A DNA stretch of 46,811 nucleotides, from contig NZ_QQNA01000079.1 of assembly GCF_003346515.1 (NCBI RefSeq), positions 1-46,811 of the forward strand, read 5' to 3'. The DNA is from Streptomyces corynorhini (GTDB taxonomy: Bacteria; Actinomycetota; Actinomycetes; Streptomycetales; Streptomycetaceae). The notes under the pieces were generated by a model, which worked only from the letters and a program-made list of their open reading frames with translations, did not search any database and had not been told where the DNA came from. Below are positions 1-7,786 of this stretch, one piece after another (position 1 is the stretch's first letter; the number at the start of each line of letters is the position of its first letter). The position numbers were made by a program, and so were the translations under genes.

Positions 1-612
1 GACCACCTCACCGCCCTCGACGGCGATCCGGCCCGCGTCGAGGGCGGTGAGGTGGTCGTCGTCGATGCCCTTGCGCATCTTCATGGTGACCGGCAGGTCC
101 CCCGCGTTCGACACGGCCTCGCGCAGGATCGCCCGGAGCAGGGGCCGCTTGTACGGGAGGGCCGAGCCGCCGCCCCTGCGGGTCACCTTGGGCACCGGGC
201 AGCCGAAGTTGAGGTCGATGTGGTCGGCGAGGTCCTCGTCCACGATCATGCGGACGGCCTTGCCGACGGTGACCGGGTCCACTCCGTACAGCTGGATCGA
301 GCGGGGCGTCTCGGTCGCGTCGAAGTGAATGAGCTGCATGGTCTTCTCGTTGCGCTCGACCAGCGCCCGCGTGGTGATCATCTCGCTGACGAACAGCCCC
401 TTGCCACCGCTGGCGGCGCCCGCCGGGGGACGACCCCCGAACCCCCGCGCGCCTTCGGCGAACTCCCTGCACAGCGTCCGGAAGGGAGCGTTGGTGATAC
501 CCGCCATCGGGGCGAGCACCACCGGCGGCTGGACGGTGTACGGGCCGATGGCGAGCGGGGCGGCCGGAAGCGGGGCGGCCACAAGCGTGGCGGCCGGGAA
601 CGGAGCGGTCAT
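1..612 (-). CDS. dusB: tRNA-dihydrouridine synthase, DusB type (partial, 5' part only)
   Basis: This flavoenzyme reduces specific uridines in tRNA to dihydrouridine. The reading frame opens at ATG 612 and runs off the left edge, so 204 N-terminal codons are present and the C-terminal part is missing. The TIM-barrel start motif APMAGITN lies near residues 35-42. The region carrying the catalytic cysteine, NFGCPVPKVTRRGGGSALP, and the following MKMRKG strand are also visible. A Gly/Pro-rich insert (ARGFGGRPPAGAASGGKG) splits the usual N-terminal region before LFVSEMI. The family assignment is firm from these motifs; the choice of DusB over other Dus types is an inference from the NFGCP context and from actinobacterial usage. 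The gene faces away from the MFS gene at 665, leaving a 52-bp intergenic space. Confidence 0.85.
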   Translation of the reverse strand, partial: MTAPFPAATLVAAPLPAAPLAIGPYTVQPPVVLAPMAGITNAPFRTLCREFAEGARGFGGRPPAGAASGGKGLFVSEMITTRALVERNEKTMQLIHFDATETPRSIQLYGVDPVTVGKAVRMIVDEDLADHIDLNFGCPVPKVTRRGGGSALPYKRPLLRAILREAVSNAGDLPVTMKMRKGIDDDHLTALDAGRIAVEGGEVV

Positions 613-641
613 GCGGCCATTGTCCCTCACGCGAGAAGTTG

Positions 642-664
642 TTAGTTAGTCGTACTATCGACGC
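642..664 (+). promoter_or_regulatory. Start-proximal promoter/operator region of the 665 MFS gene
   Basis: The hexamer TACTAT (653-658) ends exactly 6 nt before ATG 665, and no Shine-Dalgarno sequence is visible, which suggests a leaderless transcript. TAGT and ACTA around a 3-nt centre (TAGTCGTACTA, about 648-658) form a small dyad overlapping this hexamer, so a repressor could bind here. No matching -35 box was recognised. Confidence 0.35.
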
Positions 665-2212
665 ATGCCCGAGCTGAGCCACCGACGGAAACTGCTGGTA
701 CTGGCGATCTGCTGCATGAGCCTGCTCCTAGTCAGCCTCGACAACACCATCCTCAACGTCGCCCTGCCGTCCATGCAGCGCGAGCTGCACGCCTCCGTGT
801 CCGGGCTGCAATGGACCATCGACGCGTACACGCTCGTCCTGGCCTCCCTGCTGATGCTCTCGGGCTCCACGGCCGACCGGATCGGCCGACGCCGGGTCTT
901 CAAGATCGGACTGGTCCTCTTCACCCTCGGCTCGGCGCTCTGCTCGGTCGCCCCCAGCCTCGAATCCCTGGTCGCCTTCCGGATGGTGCAGGCCGTCGGG
1001 GGCTCGATGCTCAACCCCGTCGCCATGTCGATCATCACCAACACCTTCACCGAACCGCGCGAGCGGGCCCGCGCGATCGGCGTCTGGGGCGCCGTGGTGG
1101 GCATCTCGATGGCGGCGGGGCCGCTGATCGGCGGGCTGCTGGTGGACTCCGTCGGCTGGCGGTCGATCTTCTGGATCAATCTGCCGATCGGCGTCGCGGC
1201 CCTATTGCTGACCTGGCGTTACGTCCCCGAGTCCCGCGCGCCCAAGCCGCGCCGCCCCGACCCCGTGGGCCAGCTGCTGGTCATCGGGGCGCTGGGCGCG
1301 CTGACCTACGCGATCATCGAGGCGCCGTCGGCGGGCCTGGCCTCGCCGCTGATCGTGTCCTTCGCCGTCGTCGCGGCGCTCTGTCTCGCGGGGCTCGTGC
1401 TGTACGAGCCGAGGCGCGCCGAACCCCTGATCGACCTGCGCTTCTTCCGCAGCGCGCCGTTCAGCGGGGCGACCGTCATCGCCGTGTCCGCGTTCGCCGC
1501 GCTGGGCGGGTTCCTCTTCCTCAACACGCTCTATCTGCAGAACGTACGGGGGCTCTCCGCGCTGCACGCCGGGCTCTACATGCTGCCGATGGCCGCCATG
1601 ACGTTTCTCTGCGCGCCGGTCTCGGGCCGACTGGTCGGCAGCCGGGGACCGCGGCTGCCGCTGCTGATCGCGGGGGTCGCGATGACGGCGAGCGGCGTCC
1701 TGTTCGCGGCGTTCGACGCGGAGCGGACCAATGCGCTGCTGTTCACCGGCTACGTCCTGTTCGGCCTCGGCTTCGGCATGGTCAACGCCCCCATCACCAA
1801 CACCGCCGTCTCCGGCATGCCCCGCTCCCAGGCGGGCGTCGCGGCGGCCGTCGCCTCCACCAGCCGCCAGATCGGCCAGACGCTGGGCGTCGCGGTGATC
1901 GGCGCGGTGCTGGCGGGCGGGGTGGCGGGCATGATCGGCTCGGCCTCGTACCGTACGGGGTTCACCGACGCGAGCCACCCGGCCTGGTGGATCATCACGG
2001 CGTGCGGGGCGAGCGTCCTGGTCGTCGGCGCGCTGACCAGCGGGTCCTGGGCCAGCCGTACGGCGCGCGACACGGCGCGGCTGCTGGAGCCCGCGCACGC
2101 CCCGGCTCAGCCCCCGGCGGCCACCGGCAGCGGCAGCACGGCGGGCAGCGGATCGGGGCCGGGGTCGAGCGCCGGGCCGGAGTCGGGCACCGGCCCGGAC
2201 AGCAGGGCCTGA
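665..2212 (+). CDS. MFS transporter, DHA2 (EmrB/QacA) drug-efflux type
   Basis: A 515-residue integral membrane protein, probably a proton-driven exporter of toxic compounds with 14 transmembrane helices. The N-terminus shows the family pattern LDNTILNVALPSMQREL and then the motif-A loop GSTADRIGRRRVF. The middle carries helix-rich stretches separated by short charged loops. The C-terminal tail after about residue 475 is a low-complexity run of Gly, Ser, Pro and Ala, likely cytoplasmic and disordered. ATG 665 is chosen because a TACTAT hexamer lies 6 nt upstream and the Dus gene is divergent. The 3' end overlaps the convergent XRE regulator by 106 bp, so the disordered tail is encoded opposite the regulator's C-terminus. 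The substrate cannot be told from sequence. Confidence 0.88.
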   Translation: MPELSHRRKLLVLAICCMSLLLVSLDNTILNVALPSMQRELHASVSGLQWTIDAYTLVLASLLMLSGSTADRIGRRRVFKIGLVLFTLGSALCSVAPSLESLVAFRMVQAVGGSMLNPVAMSIITNTFTEPRERARAIGVWGAVVGISMAAGPLIGGLLVDSVGWRSIFWINLPIGVAALLLTWRYVPESRAPKPRRPDPVGQLLVIGALGALTYAIIEAPSAGLASPLIVSFAVVAALCLAGLVLYEPRRAEPLIDLRFFRSAPFSGATVIAVSAFAALGGFLFLNTLYLQNVRGLSALHAGLYMLPMAAMTFLCAPVSGRLVGSRGPRLPLLIAGVAMTASGVLFAAFDAERTNALLFTGYVLFGLGFGMVNAPITNTAVSGMPRSQAGVAAAVASTSRQIGQTLGVAVIGAVLAGGVAGMIGSASYRTGFTDASHPAWWIITACGASVLVVGALTSGSWASRTARDTARLLEPAHAPAQPPAATGSGSTAGSGSGPGSSAGPESGTGPDSRA

Positions 2213-3078
2213 AGCCGCTCCAGCCGGACCCGGCTCACCTCGTCCGTCGGCACGTAGGTGACCAGCCGGGGCCCCGCGGAGGGCCCCAGCCAGAGGCTGG
2301 TGTGGACGAGATTGAGCAGCCCGACCCGGGCGTTGGCGAACCGCTTGGTGCGGTCCCCGGCGGGCGCCACCACCTCGTGCTGCTCCCAGAACTCCCGGAA
2401 CTCGGGCGAGGCCGCCCGCAGCCGTCCGAGCAGTGTCTTCCAGGGCGGCTCCGCGAGATGCTCCGCCATGGCGGCACGGAACTTTCCCGCCATCGCCCGG
2501 CAGGTCTCCTCCCGGTCGACGAGCCCGGCGCGCCACTCGTCATTGGTGAAGGCCAGCCACAAGCAGTTGCGGTCCTCGGGCGGCAGCGCGTCCAGGTCGC
2601 ACACGAGCCCGCCGTAGCCGCGGTTGTACGCGAGTATGTCGTAGCGGCTGTTCTGCACGCAGGCGGGGAACGGTTCCAGCGCCTCCAGCATCTGCCGCAT
2701 CGCCGGCGTGATGGTCGGGCACGGCGTGCCGGGGGCCGGGTCGACGGCCGCAGCGAGGGCGAAGAGATGCGCGCGCTCACCGCTGTCGAGCAGCAGGGTG
2801 CGGGCGAGGGCGTCGAGGACCTGCGCGGAGACCTGGATGGGCCTGGCCTGCTCCAGCCACGTGTACCAGGTCACGCCCACGGCGGACAGCTGCGCGACCT
2901 CCTCGCGGCGCAGCCCGGGGGTACGCCGCCGTCTGCCGCGCTCCAGCCCGACCTGTTCGGGCGTGATGCGCTCGCGGCGGCTGCGCAGAAAGCCCCCGAG
3001 TTCGTGCCGCCGGATGTCCGTGTCCTGACCGACCCGGCCGGCCTGGTTTTCCGGGGCGGCCCACACCGAAGTACTCAT
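2107..3078 (-). CDS. XRE-family regulator with MmyB-like ligand-binding domain
   Basis: A 323-residue DNA-binding regulator. The N-terminal half has a Cro/C1 helix-turn-helix (about residues 20-80: HELGGFLRSRRERITPEQVG, then TPGLRREEVAQLSAVGVTWY with LEQAR). The C-terminal part (about 110-300: ILAYNRGYGGLV, LWLAFTNDEWR, ARVGLLNLVHTSLWLG) matches the MmyB-like ligand-binding region found in antibiotic-producing actinomycetes. The reading frame stays open upstream to 3177, but ATG 3078 (MSTSVWAAPENQ) gives a protein of normal family length. Members often sit beside a redox enzyme or exporter gene that they control. Here the nearest candidate is the convergent MFS gene, with which it overlaps by 106 bp. 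The ligand is unknown. Confidence 0.85.
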   Translation of the reverse strand: MSTSVWAAPENQAGRVGQDTDIRRHELGGFLRSRRERITPEQVGLERGRRRRTPGLRREEVAQLSAVGVTWYTWLEQARPIQVSAQVLDALARTLLLDSGERAHLFALAAAVDPAPGTPCPTITPAMRQMLEALEPFPACVQNSRYDILAYNRGYGGLVCDLDALPPEDRNCLWLAFTNDEWRAGLVDREETCRAMAGKFRAAMAEHLAEPPWKTLLGRLRAASPEFREFWEQHEVVAPAGDRTKRFANARVGLLNLVHTSLWLGPSAGPRLVTYVPTDEVSRVRLERLQALLSGPVPDSGPALDPGPDPLPAVLPLPVAAGG

Positions 3079-3193
3079 ACGGCAAGAGTGCCGCAGAGCC
3101 GAGACCATTGCCAGGCGCTCTCGGTACCCGGACGACGACGCTCGGGTACCCGGCTGAGCGGGCCGGCGGCCCGGCACGCTCCCCCTGGACGCG

Positions 3194-4285
3194 TCATTCT
3201 CCGGCGGGCCTCCGGGGGCCGGGGACGACGACCGAGGGCGCGCGCGACGAGGAGCTGGACCTGACCACCAGCTCCGGCGTCAGCAGGACGCGCTCGTGCT
3301 CCGCCCGCGGGTCCTTGAGGCGCGCGAGGAGCAGCCGGGTGCAGGCCCGGCCGGCCTCGGTCAGCGGCTGGCGGAGCGAGGACAGGCTCGGGGAGAGCAG
3401 CGCGGCAGCGGCCGAGTCGTCGAATCCGACGACGGCGACGTCCCGCCCCGGCGTCAGCCCGGCGGTGTGCAGCGCCCGGTAGCAGCCGAGGGCGAGGGTG
3501 TCGCTCGCCGCCACCACGGCCGTCGTGCCCAGTGGGAGCAGTTCGGCGACGGCCTCGCGCGCGGCGTCGACGTCGTTGCGGGACGCGGCCCGCAGCCCTC
3601 GTACGGGCAGGCCGTGCCGGCCCATCGCCTCGCGCCAGCCCCGCGCCCGGTCGTCGCCGACGCCCGAGCCCTTCGGCCAGCCGAGGAAGGCGATCCTGCG
3701 GTGCCCGAGCGCGACGAGGTGGTCGACGGCCGCGTCGGTGCCGTGCGCCCCGTCGATGTCCACCCAGTCCCCCGCGTCGCGGGCGCCCCAGGGGCGGCCG
3801 AAGGAGACGTAGGGGATGCCGCGCTTGCGCAGCCAGTCGGGGCGGGGGTCGGACCGGTGGGTGTTGCTCAGGACGAAGGCGTCCACGGAGCGTTCGCGTA
3901 ACAGCTCGGCGTAGGCGTCGGGTTCGTCCGCGACGTCGGCGGGCACGGCGAACAGCATGACGCGGTATCCGCCCTGGTCCGCCGAGTCCGAGAGGGCGTG
4001 CAGGAAGTACTCCAGGACGAGCCCGGACACCCCGTCGGGCGTCGGCTGGACGCCGTAACCGATCAGCAGGCTCGACTGGGTGCGCAGCAGACGCGCGGCC
4101 TGGTGCGGCCGGTAGTCCATCTCCTCGATCACCCGGCGGACCCGCTCCAGGGTCCTGGGGGCCAGTAGTTCGGGCGAGTTGAGCGCGTTGGACACCGTCT
4201 GGGGCGACACACCGGCCCGTTGTGCCACCAGGGCGAGCGTCGCGGGCTTCCCCTTGGGCCCCCCGGACGGGGTCGTACGTGCCAT
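3194..4285 (-). CDS. LacI-family transcriptional regulator
   Basis: A 363-residue repressor. The N-terminal LacI headpiece is clear at about residues 14-60 (TLALVAQRAGVSPQTVSNAL, then the hinge region MDYRPHQAARLLRTQ). It is followed by a periplasmic-binding-protein-like sensor domain that includes DAFVLSNTHR, HLVALGHRRIAFLG and VVGFDDSAAAALLSPSLSSL. ATG 4285 is chosen because GGAGG stands 8 nt upstream and the headpiece begins just after it; the longer open frame to 4639 is spurious. The tail ends in a Ser/Arg-rich stretch. It is divergent from the MFS gene at 4464, with repeated GTACCAGG boxes in the shared promoter space, so it most likely represses that transporter and itself. The inducer is probably a sugar or nucleoside-like molecule (family knowledge). 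Confidence 0.9.
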   Translation of the reverse strand: MARTTPSGGPKGKPATLALVAQRAGVSPQTVSNALNSPELLAPRTLERVRRVIEEMDYRPHQAARLLRTQSSLLIGYGVQPTPDGVSGLVLEYFLHALSDSADQGGYRVMLFAVPADVADEPDAYAELLRERSVDAFVLSNTHRSDPRPDWLRKRGIPYVSFGRPWGARDAGDWVDIDGAHGTDAAVDHLVALGHRRIAFLGWPKGSGVGDDRARGWREAMGRHGLPVRGLRAASRNDVDAAREAVAELLPLGTTAVVAASDTLALGCYRALHTAGLTPGRDVAVVGFDDSAAAALLSPSLSSLRQPLTEAGRACTRLLLARLKDPRAEHERVLLTPELVVRSSSSSRAPSVVVPGPRRPAGE

Positions 4286-4407
4286 CTCATCGCCTCCATC
4301 ACCGGCACCGGAACGGTGCCCATGACGAACGATAAGATCACTTCCGGTCGCGCGGCACCGGGTTTCCCCCGGGAACGGCGCCGGACGGCGTCTGCCGGGT
4401 AGCCCGA

Positions 4408-4437
4408 GTACCAGGATAAAGACACTCTGGTACCAGG
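4408..4437. promoter_or_regulatory. Candidate operator: two GTACCAGG boxes 22 bp apart
   Basis: GTACCAGG occurs at 4408-4415 and 4430-4437. The second copy lies inside a perfect 10-bp palindrome, CTGGTACCAG (4427-4436). The 22-bp period equals two helical turns, so both boxes face the same side of the DNA, between the LacI gene and the MFS gene it faces. Typical LacI operators have a central CG, which this palindrome lacks, so the identity of the binding protein is uncertain. Confidence 0.4.
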
Positions 4438-4463
4438 TTGCGCGATGCGCGATCGTCGGTGGG

Positions 4464-5942
4464 GTGAGCAGAATATCCGCGTCCCCCCGGAAGACACCAA
4501 CCACCGGCTCCGCCCCCTCCGCCCCCTCCGCCGCCGGACCGTCCGTCGTCCACGACCACGGTTCCGTCCTCGGGGCGCTCGGCCTCTTCACGGTGCTGCT
4601 GGGTGCGGCGCTTCCCCTGATCGATTTCTTCATCGTCAATGTCGCCCTGCCGACGATCGACCGCGATCTGGCCGCGGGTCCCGCGCTGCTGGAGCTGGTC
4701 GTCGCCGGTTACGGGCTGGCCTATGCCGTGCTGCTGGTCCTCGGCGGAAGACTCGGCGACACCTTCGGGCGGCGACGGCTGTTCCTTGTCGGCATGGCCG
4801 CCTTCGGGCTGACCTCGCTCGCCTGCGGACTCGCGCCGAGCGCCTGGGCCCTGGTCGGGGCGCGGGTCGCGCAGGGCGCGGCGGCGGCGCTGATGCTGCC
4901 GCAGGTGCTGGCCACCATCCAGTCCACGACGGCGGGCCCGCGCCGGGCGAAGGCGCTCAGCCTGTACGGGGCCACGGCCGGCCTCGCGATGGTGGCGGGC
5001 CAGATCCTGGGCGGGGTGCTGGTCGCGGCCGATATCGCGGGCAGCGGCTGGCGGGCGATCTTCCTGGTCAATGTGCCGGTCGCGCTGGTCGGGCTGTTCC
5101 TGGCGCTGCGCTCGGTGCCGGAGACGCGTTCGCAGGAGCCCGCGCCCGTGGACGTGCCGGGAACGCTGCTGCTGGCCGTCAGCCTGGTGACGCTGCTGGC
5201 GCCGCTCACGGAGGGCCGGGCGGCCGGGTGGCCGCTGTGGACCTGGGTGTCGCTGGCGGCCTTCCCGGTCGCGGCGTACGCCTTCCTGTGGGTGGAGCGG
5301 CGGGCCGACCGGGCGGGGCGGACGCCGCTGGTGCCGCCGAGCCTGTTCGCGCTGGTCACGCTCCGGCGGGGGCTGGCGCTGCTGGTGCCGTTCGGGATCA
5401 ACTTCGGCGGGTTCATGTTCGTGAACGCCGTGGCGCTCCAGCAGGGCCTGCGCATGGGGGCGATCACCGCGGGAATGGCGCTGGTGCCGATGGCCCTGGC
5501 GTTCTTCGCCGCCTCGCTGGCCGGGCCCCGGCTGATCCGGCGGTACGGCAGCCTGGTGGTGACGGCGGGCGCGGTCATCCAGGCGGTCGGGGTCGCGCTG
5601 CTGGTGTTCACCGTCTGGCACGGCTGGCCCGCGGTCACGACGCTGGATCTGCTGCCGGGTGTCGCGCTGGCCGGTCTGGGCCAGGGTTTCCAGCTGCCGG
5701 TCATCATCCGGATCGTACTCTCCGACATCCCGGCCGAACGGGCGGGAGTGGGCGGTGGCGTCATGGTCACGGCGCAGCAGTCGGCGATGGCGCTCGGGGT
5801 GGCGACGATGGGCTCGCTGTTCCTGAGCCTGACGACGTCCATGGGGATGGGCGACGCGCTGACGGTCACACTGCTGGTGCAGCTGGGACTGGTCGCGCTG
5901 ACGGGGCTGCTGAGTCTGCGGCTGCCGCGCGCGATCGGCTGA
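4464..5942 (+). CDS. MFS transporter, DHA2-like drug-efflux type
   Basis: A 492-residue multi-helix exporter of the 14-transmembrane DHA2 group. After a Pro/Ser/Ala-rich cytoplasmic tail of about 35 residues, the first helix carries LPLIDFFIVNVALPTIDRDL. The motif-A loop is LGGRLGDTFGRRRLFLVG, and VPETRSQEPAPVDVPG forms the central loop. GTG 4464 is the upstream start; an internal start nearer the first helix is possible because the N-terminal tail is low in complexity. The gene is divergent from the LacI-type regulator with about 180 bp between the starts. A strong hairpin terminator follows at 5977. The substrate is unknown; a LacI partner is unusual for a drug pump, so a sugar or small-metabolite exporter role is also possible. 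Confidence 0.85.
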   Translation: MSRISASPRKTPTTGSAPSAPSAAGPSVVHDHGSVLGALGLFTVLLGAALPLIDFFIVNVALPTIDRDLAAGPALLELVVAGYGLAYAVLLVLGGRLGDTFGRRRLFLVGMAAFGLTSLACGLAPSAWALVGARVAQGAAAALMLPQVLATIQSTTAGPRRAKALSLYGATAGLAMVAGQILGGVLVAADIAGSGWRAIFLVNVPVALVGLFLALRSVPETRSQEPAPVDVPGTLLLAVSLVTLLAPLTEGRAAGWPLWTWVSLAAFPVAAYAFLWVERRADRAGRTPLVPPSLFALVTLRRGLALLVPFGINFGGFMFVNAVALQQGLRMGAITAGMALVPMALAFFAASLAGPRLIRRYGSLVVTAGAVIQAVGVALLVFTVWHGWPAVTTLDLLPGVALAGLGQGFQLPVIIRIVLSDIPAERAGVGGGVMVTAQQSAMALGVATMGSLFLSLTTSMGMGDALTVTLLVQLGLVALTGLLSLRLPRAIG

Positions 5943-5976
5943 GCGGCCGGGGCCGGCCGTGGCCGGTCATGACGGA

Positions 5977-6008
5977 CGGGCCCGGATCACCTCGGTGATC
6001 CGGGCCCG
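5977..6008. terminator. Strong hairpin terminator between convergent genes
   Basis: A near-perfect palindrome: CGGGCCCGGATCACC (5977-5991), a 2-nt centre, then the exact complement to 6008. The arms are 15 bp. It lies after the MFS stop at 5942 and beyond the stop of the convergent DUF6243 gene at 6081, so it can serve both directions. Confidence 0.8.
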
Positions 6009-6013
6009 GCCGC

Positions 6014-6088
6014 GTGCTGGTCCTGCGGTGTCAGTCCTGTGCTGGTGCCGCGGTGTCAGTCCCGTGCTGGTCCTGCGGCGTCAGTCCT
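6014..6088. repeat. 25-bp tandem repeat, three copies
   Basis: Three units of 25 bp (6014-6038, 6039-6063, 6064-6088), each beginning GTGCTGGT and ending GTCAGTCCT or GTCAGTCCC, differ at only a few bases. The third unit contains the stop codon of the DUF6243 gene (6081-6083), so the array looks like a duplication of that gene's 3' end into its own trailer. Confidence 0.8.
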
Positions 6089-6284
6089 GCGCTTCCGCCG
6101 TGTCGCCGGGGGCGGTGCCCTGACCGGCGGCGCGCTCGCGCATCTTGCGCAGGAGTTCCTGCTTCTGGTCGGCGGCGGCCTTGCGGTTGGCGTCCCGGGC
6201 GGGGGCGCTGGACTGCGGGTCCGTGCGGCCGGGCTTGGTGCGCTGACCGCCCACGCCGAGAAGGTTGTTGCGGCTCTTTGCCAC
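6081..6284 (-). CDS. DUF6243 family small protein
   Basis: A 67-residue, highly charged soluble protein that begins MAKSRNNLLGVGGQR. This start is characteristic of the DUF6243 proteins of Streptomyces. The C-terminal half is helical and Lys/Arg/Glu-rich (ANRKAAADQKQELLRKMRER) and ends in an acidic Gly/Ala tail. There is no membrane segment and no cysteine. The function is unknown to me. It stands alone between a terminator and the AKR promoter region. The stop codon lies inside a 25-bp tandem repeat. Confidence 0.75.
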   Translation of the reverse strand: MAKSRNNLLGVGGQRTKPGRTDPQSSAPARDANRKAAADQKQELLRKMRERAAGQGTAPGDTAEAQD

Positions 6285-6447
6285 GGGGTTCTCCCGAAGT
6301 GATGAGAAGTGATCTGCGGAATCGTCGGTGGGGGGCGGACTGTCGCCGCCGCGCTCTCACTCGTAGATCTGGAAGAACATGCCGCTGACGCTACCACCGG
6401 GCGGGACCGGCGACGCACTGATTTTCCGTGGACCGACACGGAATGGA

Positions 6448-6469
6448 TGACAGATATTGAAATCTGTCA
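6448..6469. promoter_or_regulatory. Candidate TetR-type operator
   Basis: A perfect dyad, TGACAGAT (6448-6455) and ATCTGTCA (6462-6469) around a 6-nt A/T-rich centre. It lies 67 bp upstream of the aldo/keto reductase start, in the promoter space. Its size and symmetry fit a TetR-family site, and a TetR gene follows the reductase at 7787. The link is inferred from position. Confidence 0.5.
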
Positions 6470-6535
6470 CTCCATATGTCATCGTTGGTCTTGTCACTCT
6501 TCGATCCCCAGCGATCCGTATGGAGGCATCCCGCC

Positions 6536-7657
6536 ATGACCAGCGACGCCAACACGGGCAGCACCCCCGCCCCCGCCCCCTCGTCGGCCTCCTCTTCCTC
6601 CCTCTCCGCCTCCCGCTCCCTCTCCGCCTCCTCCGCCTCTCACTCCGCCGTGCCGACCCGGGCGCTCGGTGGCTCGGGCCCGCGGTCCGCCGCGCTCGGC
6701 CTCGGCTGCATGGGCATGTCAGGGGCGTACGGGAGCGGTGACGAGCGCGGCGAATCCGTCGCCACCATCCACGCGGCGCTCGACGCGGGCATCACGCTGC
6801 TCGACACCGGTGACTTCTACGGCATGGGCCACAACGAGCTGCTGATCAACGAGGCCCTGCGCACGGCCGGCCCCGCGGCCCGCGAACGGGCCGTCATCAG
6901 CGTCAAGTTCGGCGCCCTGCGCGATCCGGACAACGGCTGGGGCGGGCCCGACGGACGCCCCGCCGCCGTGAAGAACTTCGCCGCGTACTCCCTCCAGCGG
7001 CTGGGCACGGACTACATCGACATCTACCGGCCCGCGCGGCTCGACCCGGACGTGCCGATCGAAGAGACGGTCGGCGCCGTCGCGGAGCTGGTCCAGGCCG
7101 GGTACGTGCGGCACATCGGGCTCTCGGAGGTCGGCGCGGAGACCATCCGCCGAGCCGCCGCCACGGCCCCGATCTGCGACCTCCAGATGGAGTACGCCCT
7201 GATCTCACGCGGGATCGAGGCCGACATCCTGCCGACGCTCCGGGAGCTGGGCATCGGCGTCACCGCGTACGGGGTGCTGTCGCGCGGACTCATCGGCGGG
7301 CACTTCACCGGCGACCAGCGGCTGGCCGCCGACGACTTCCGGTCGGTGAGCCCGCGCTTCCAGGGGGAGAACCTCCAGCACAACCTCACGCTGGTCGAAT
7401 CGCTGCGCAAGGTCGCCGAGCAGAAGGGGGTGACGGTCGCGCAGATCGCCATCGCCTGGGTGCTGTCCCGGGGCGAGGACATCGTGCCGCTCATAGGCGC
7501 CCGCAGCCGTGAGCGGCTGACCGAGGCCCTCGGCGCCCTGGACGTCACGCTGGACGACGGGGACCTCGCCGCCATCGAGCGCGCCGTCCCGGCCGACGCC
7601 GCCGCGGGGGACCGCTACCCGAGCGCCCAGATGGCGATGCTGGACAGCGAGCGGTGA
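6536..7657 (+). CDS. Aldo/keto reductase
   Basis: A 373-residue NADPH-dependent oxidoreductase fold. ATG 6536 is preceded by GGAGG at 6522-6526. Residues 1-45 form a Pro/Ser/Ala low-complexity extension not seen in most family members. The barrel begins with ALGLGCMGMSGAYG, then LLDTGDFYGMGHNELL (catalytic Asp and Tyr) and ISVKFG (catalytic Lys). The usual catalytic-histidine segment reads YIDIYRPARLDP, so the His of the common HR motif is replaced, as in a known subset of the family. The C-terminus carries the cofactor loop IPLIGAR-like VPLIGARSRERLTEAL. A TetR gene lies 129 bp downstream and may regulate it through the dyad at 6448. The substrate is unknown. Confidence 0.88.
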   Translation: MTSDANTGSTPAPAPSSASSSSLSASRSLSASSASHSAVPTRALGGSGPRSAALGLGCMGMSGAYGSGDERGESVATIHAALDAGITLLDTGDFYGMGHNELLINEALRTAGPAARERAVISVKFGALRDPDNGWGGPDGRPAAVKNFAAYSLQRLGTDYIDIYRPARLDPDVPIEETVGAVAELVQAGYVRHIGLSEVGAETIRRAAATAPICDLQMEYALISRGIEADILPTLRELGIGVTAYGVLSRGLIGGHFTGDQRLAADDFRSVSPRFQGENLQHNLTLVESLRKVAEQKGVTVAQIAIAWVLSRGEDIVPLIGARSRERLTEALGALDVTLDDGDLAAIERAVPADAAAGDRYPSAQMAMLDSER

Positions 7658-7700
7658 CGGGCCCGCGGCGGGGCGTGACGACCGGCGCGTACGGGGCCGC

Positions 7701-7717
7701 CTGACGGGTACCGTCAG
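7701..7717. promoter_or_regulatory. Inverted repeat between AKR and TetR genes
   Basis: CTGACGG (7701-7707), a GTA centre, then CCGTCAG (7711-7717). It may be a TetR autoregulatory site or a short terminator for the reductase. It does not match the 6448 dyad closely beyond the TGAC/GTCA ends. Confidence 0.3.
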
Positions 7718-7786
7718 CTGTCATCACCCGTCCCACCGACGCCACCACCGCCTCCGGCGCCGTACGACCATGAAAGGGCTGGCCCC

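Noticed and set aside
8..682. A 224-codon minus-strand frame at the left edge
   Set aside because: Arg/Pro-rich shadow; the neighbouring frame from ATG 612 has the Dus motifs and runs off the edge.
811..3264. An 817-codon plus-strand frame through the first MFS gene and the XRE gene
   Set aside because: Frame-shifted shadow of the MFS gene, Arg/Pro-rich, no membrane helices.
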